From an uncultured Lachnospiraceae bacterium (GTDB taxonomy: Bacteria; Bacillota_A; Clostridia; Lachnospirales; Lachnospiraceae): 6,811 bases of DNA. The position numbers and the translations under genes are program-made. Below the pieces are notes generated by a model. The model made no database searches, was not told the DNA's origin, and was given only the letters and a program-made list of their open reading frames with translations. The stretch spans positions 1-6,811 of the forward strand of contig CACXDR010000308.1 in the NCBI GenBank assembly GCA_902766415.1, given 5' to 3'. Within the stretch, counting starts at the first letter, position 1; each line of letters starts with the position of its first letter. Positions 6,159-6,811 of this stretch are shown piece after piece.

Positions 6159-6199
6159 GTCATATCTCCTTTATCGTTTATTATCAGCGGATAACGCTT

Positions 6200-6811
6200 T
6201 TACAGCTTCTCTACGAGCTCGTCCACCTTGTTCCAGGTGAAGTCCGTGTCGCAGAACGGGACCAGCATAAGAAGGACCTCTCCGACCTGGAGGACGTCGT
6301 TCTTTCTCATCTCCGTGGGGGTCAGGACGACGTTGCCGTTCAGGTACACCAGCTCCTTGGTGTCGCCCGGCATGGCCAGGAACATGTTCTGCTTCGGCTC
6401 ATAGACGACGATCGCGTGGCGGTCTCTGGAGACCGTCATCTCGTCAAGGAGCGCGACGTCCATGGAGCTGCTGCGGCCGATGAAGTTGCGGCCGGCCTTC
6501 AGGCGGTAGTCATGGCCGTACTGCTTGCCCTTGATGCTGACCAGCCAGCCGACGACCGGGTCCTGCTCTGCCAGCGTCTCGTCGCCCGCGAAGAAGCTGA
6601 CGGTCTTCTGGTCGTCAGAAAGCATGGACGGAGCCTGGCCGCTGCCGGTCGTGGTCTCGCGGACCGTCTGGATCGCGCTTCCGAGCGTGGGGCCGTCCTC
6701 CGGGATGACCGACGCGGTCATCGCGACCGTGGTGGCTTCGCGGCTCTGGGTCCCGGCGTCAAGGGCGACCGTCTCGTTGCCGCCGCCAGCCTGGGCTGCA
6801 CAGTGCGGACA
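6200..6811 (-). CDS. Zinc-ribbon/FHA domain protein, 5' end cut by window edge
   Basis: This is a phosphothreonine-reading adaptor, probably cytoplasmic. The frame stays open to the window edge, so the N-terminus is missing; 203 residues are visible. The first visible residues are Cys-Pro-His-Cys, which look like the second knuckle of a zinc ribbon. A Thr-rich, low-complexity linker follows (about residues 10-68). An FHA domain covers about residues 86-187, with the phosphopeptide-binding signature Gly112-Arg113-Ser114, Ser128-Arg129-x-x-His132 and Asn158-Gly159. The C-terminal tail has a Phe-Cys-(x)n-Trp ending. It is clearly paralogous to the protein at 4283-3672: both share a Val-Gly-Trp-Leu-Val strand, an Asp-Tyr-Arg motif and an Asn-x-Ile/Val-Gly-Arg-Ser loop. 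It is the first gene seen of the operon and lies 41 bases upstream of the membrane FHA gene. The internal ATG at 6721 is rejected as the start because the open frame and zinc knuckle extend beyond it. The domain call is sure; its partner is unknown. Confidence 0.9.
   Translation of the reverse strand, partial: CPHCAAQAGGGNETVALDAGTQSREATTVAMTASVIPEDGPTLGSAIQTVRETTTGSGQAPSMLSDDQKTVSFFAGDETLAEQDPVVGWLVSIKGKQYGHDYRLKAGRNFIGRSSSMDVALLDEMTVSRDRHAIVVYEPKQNMFLAMPGDTKELVYLNGNVVLTPTEMRKNDVLQVGEVLLMLVPFCDTDFTWNKVDELVEKL

Noticed and set aside
6161..6163. ATG just upstream of the membrane FHA gene
   Set aside because: It reads ATG-ACA-TGA and stops at once; the ATG at 6158 has better spacing to the ribosome binding site.
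6719..6721. Internal ATG as the start of the right-edge FHA gene
   Set aside because: The frame stays open to the window edge and encodes Cys-Pro-His-Cys, matching the zinc ribbon of the paralogue, so the true start is outside the window.
1..6811. Type VI secretion post-translational control set (PpkA, PppA, Fha)
   Set aside because: The domain types overlap, but no Tss gene is seen, and the ribosome binding sites and protein families point to a Gram-positive host, which lacks type VI systems.
1..6811. tRNA, rRNA, CRISPR array or insertion sequence
   Set aside because: Coding sequence fills nearly the whole window; no repeat-spacer pattern, transposase motif or tRNA-like fold was noticed by eye.

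Overview
The window suggests a GC-rich member of the Clostridia, most likely Lachnospiraceae or a close relative. The reasons are strong GGAGG-type ribosome binding sites before every gene, tight gene packing, a signal peptide and single-span surface protein of Gram-positive style, and a kinase and zinc-ribbon/FHA proteins that look like families I know from Firmicutes. The genus cannot be named from this window.

Every supported gene lies on the minus strand, so transcription runs from the right edge to the left. In transcription order they are: (1) a zinc-ribbon/FHA protein cut by the right edge (6811-6200); (2) a four-helix membrane protein with a C-terminal FHA domain (6158-5166); a 143-base gap rich in inverted repeats (5165-5023); (3) a PPM/PP2C phosphatase (5022-4285); (4) a second zinc-ribbon/FHA protein (4283-3672); (5) a secreted and membrane-anchored VWA protein with an intracellular FHA domain (3687-1729); (6) a Ser/Thr protein kinase with an N-terminal zinc ribbon and a C-terminal FHA domain (1707-346); (7) a second PPM phosphatase cut by the left edge (329-1). 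Apart from the 143-base gap, junctions range from a 16-base overlap to 41 bases, so this is one operon or two stacked ones.

Together the genes form a dense phosphothreonine signalling island: one writer (kinase), two erasers (phosphatases) and five reader (FHA) domains, two of them tethered to the membrane. The likely flow is that the kinase phosphorylates threonines, possibly in the Thr-rich linkers of the zinc-ribbon/FHA proteins. FHA domains on the kinase and the membrane proteins then dock to those sites, and the phosphatases reset the system. The VWA protein could link an extracellular ligand to this cytoplasmic circuit. The order zinc-ribbon/FHA, membrane FHA, (kinase), phosphatase occurs twice in a row, suggesting two related modules. 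The regulated target (for example a type VII secretion machine or cell-wall apparatus) is not visible here.
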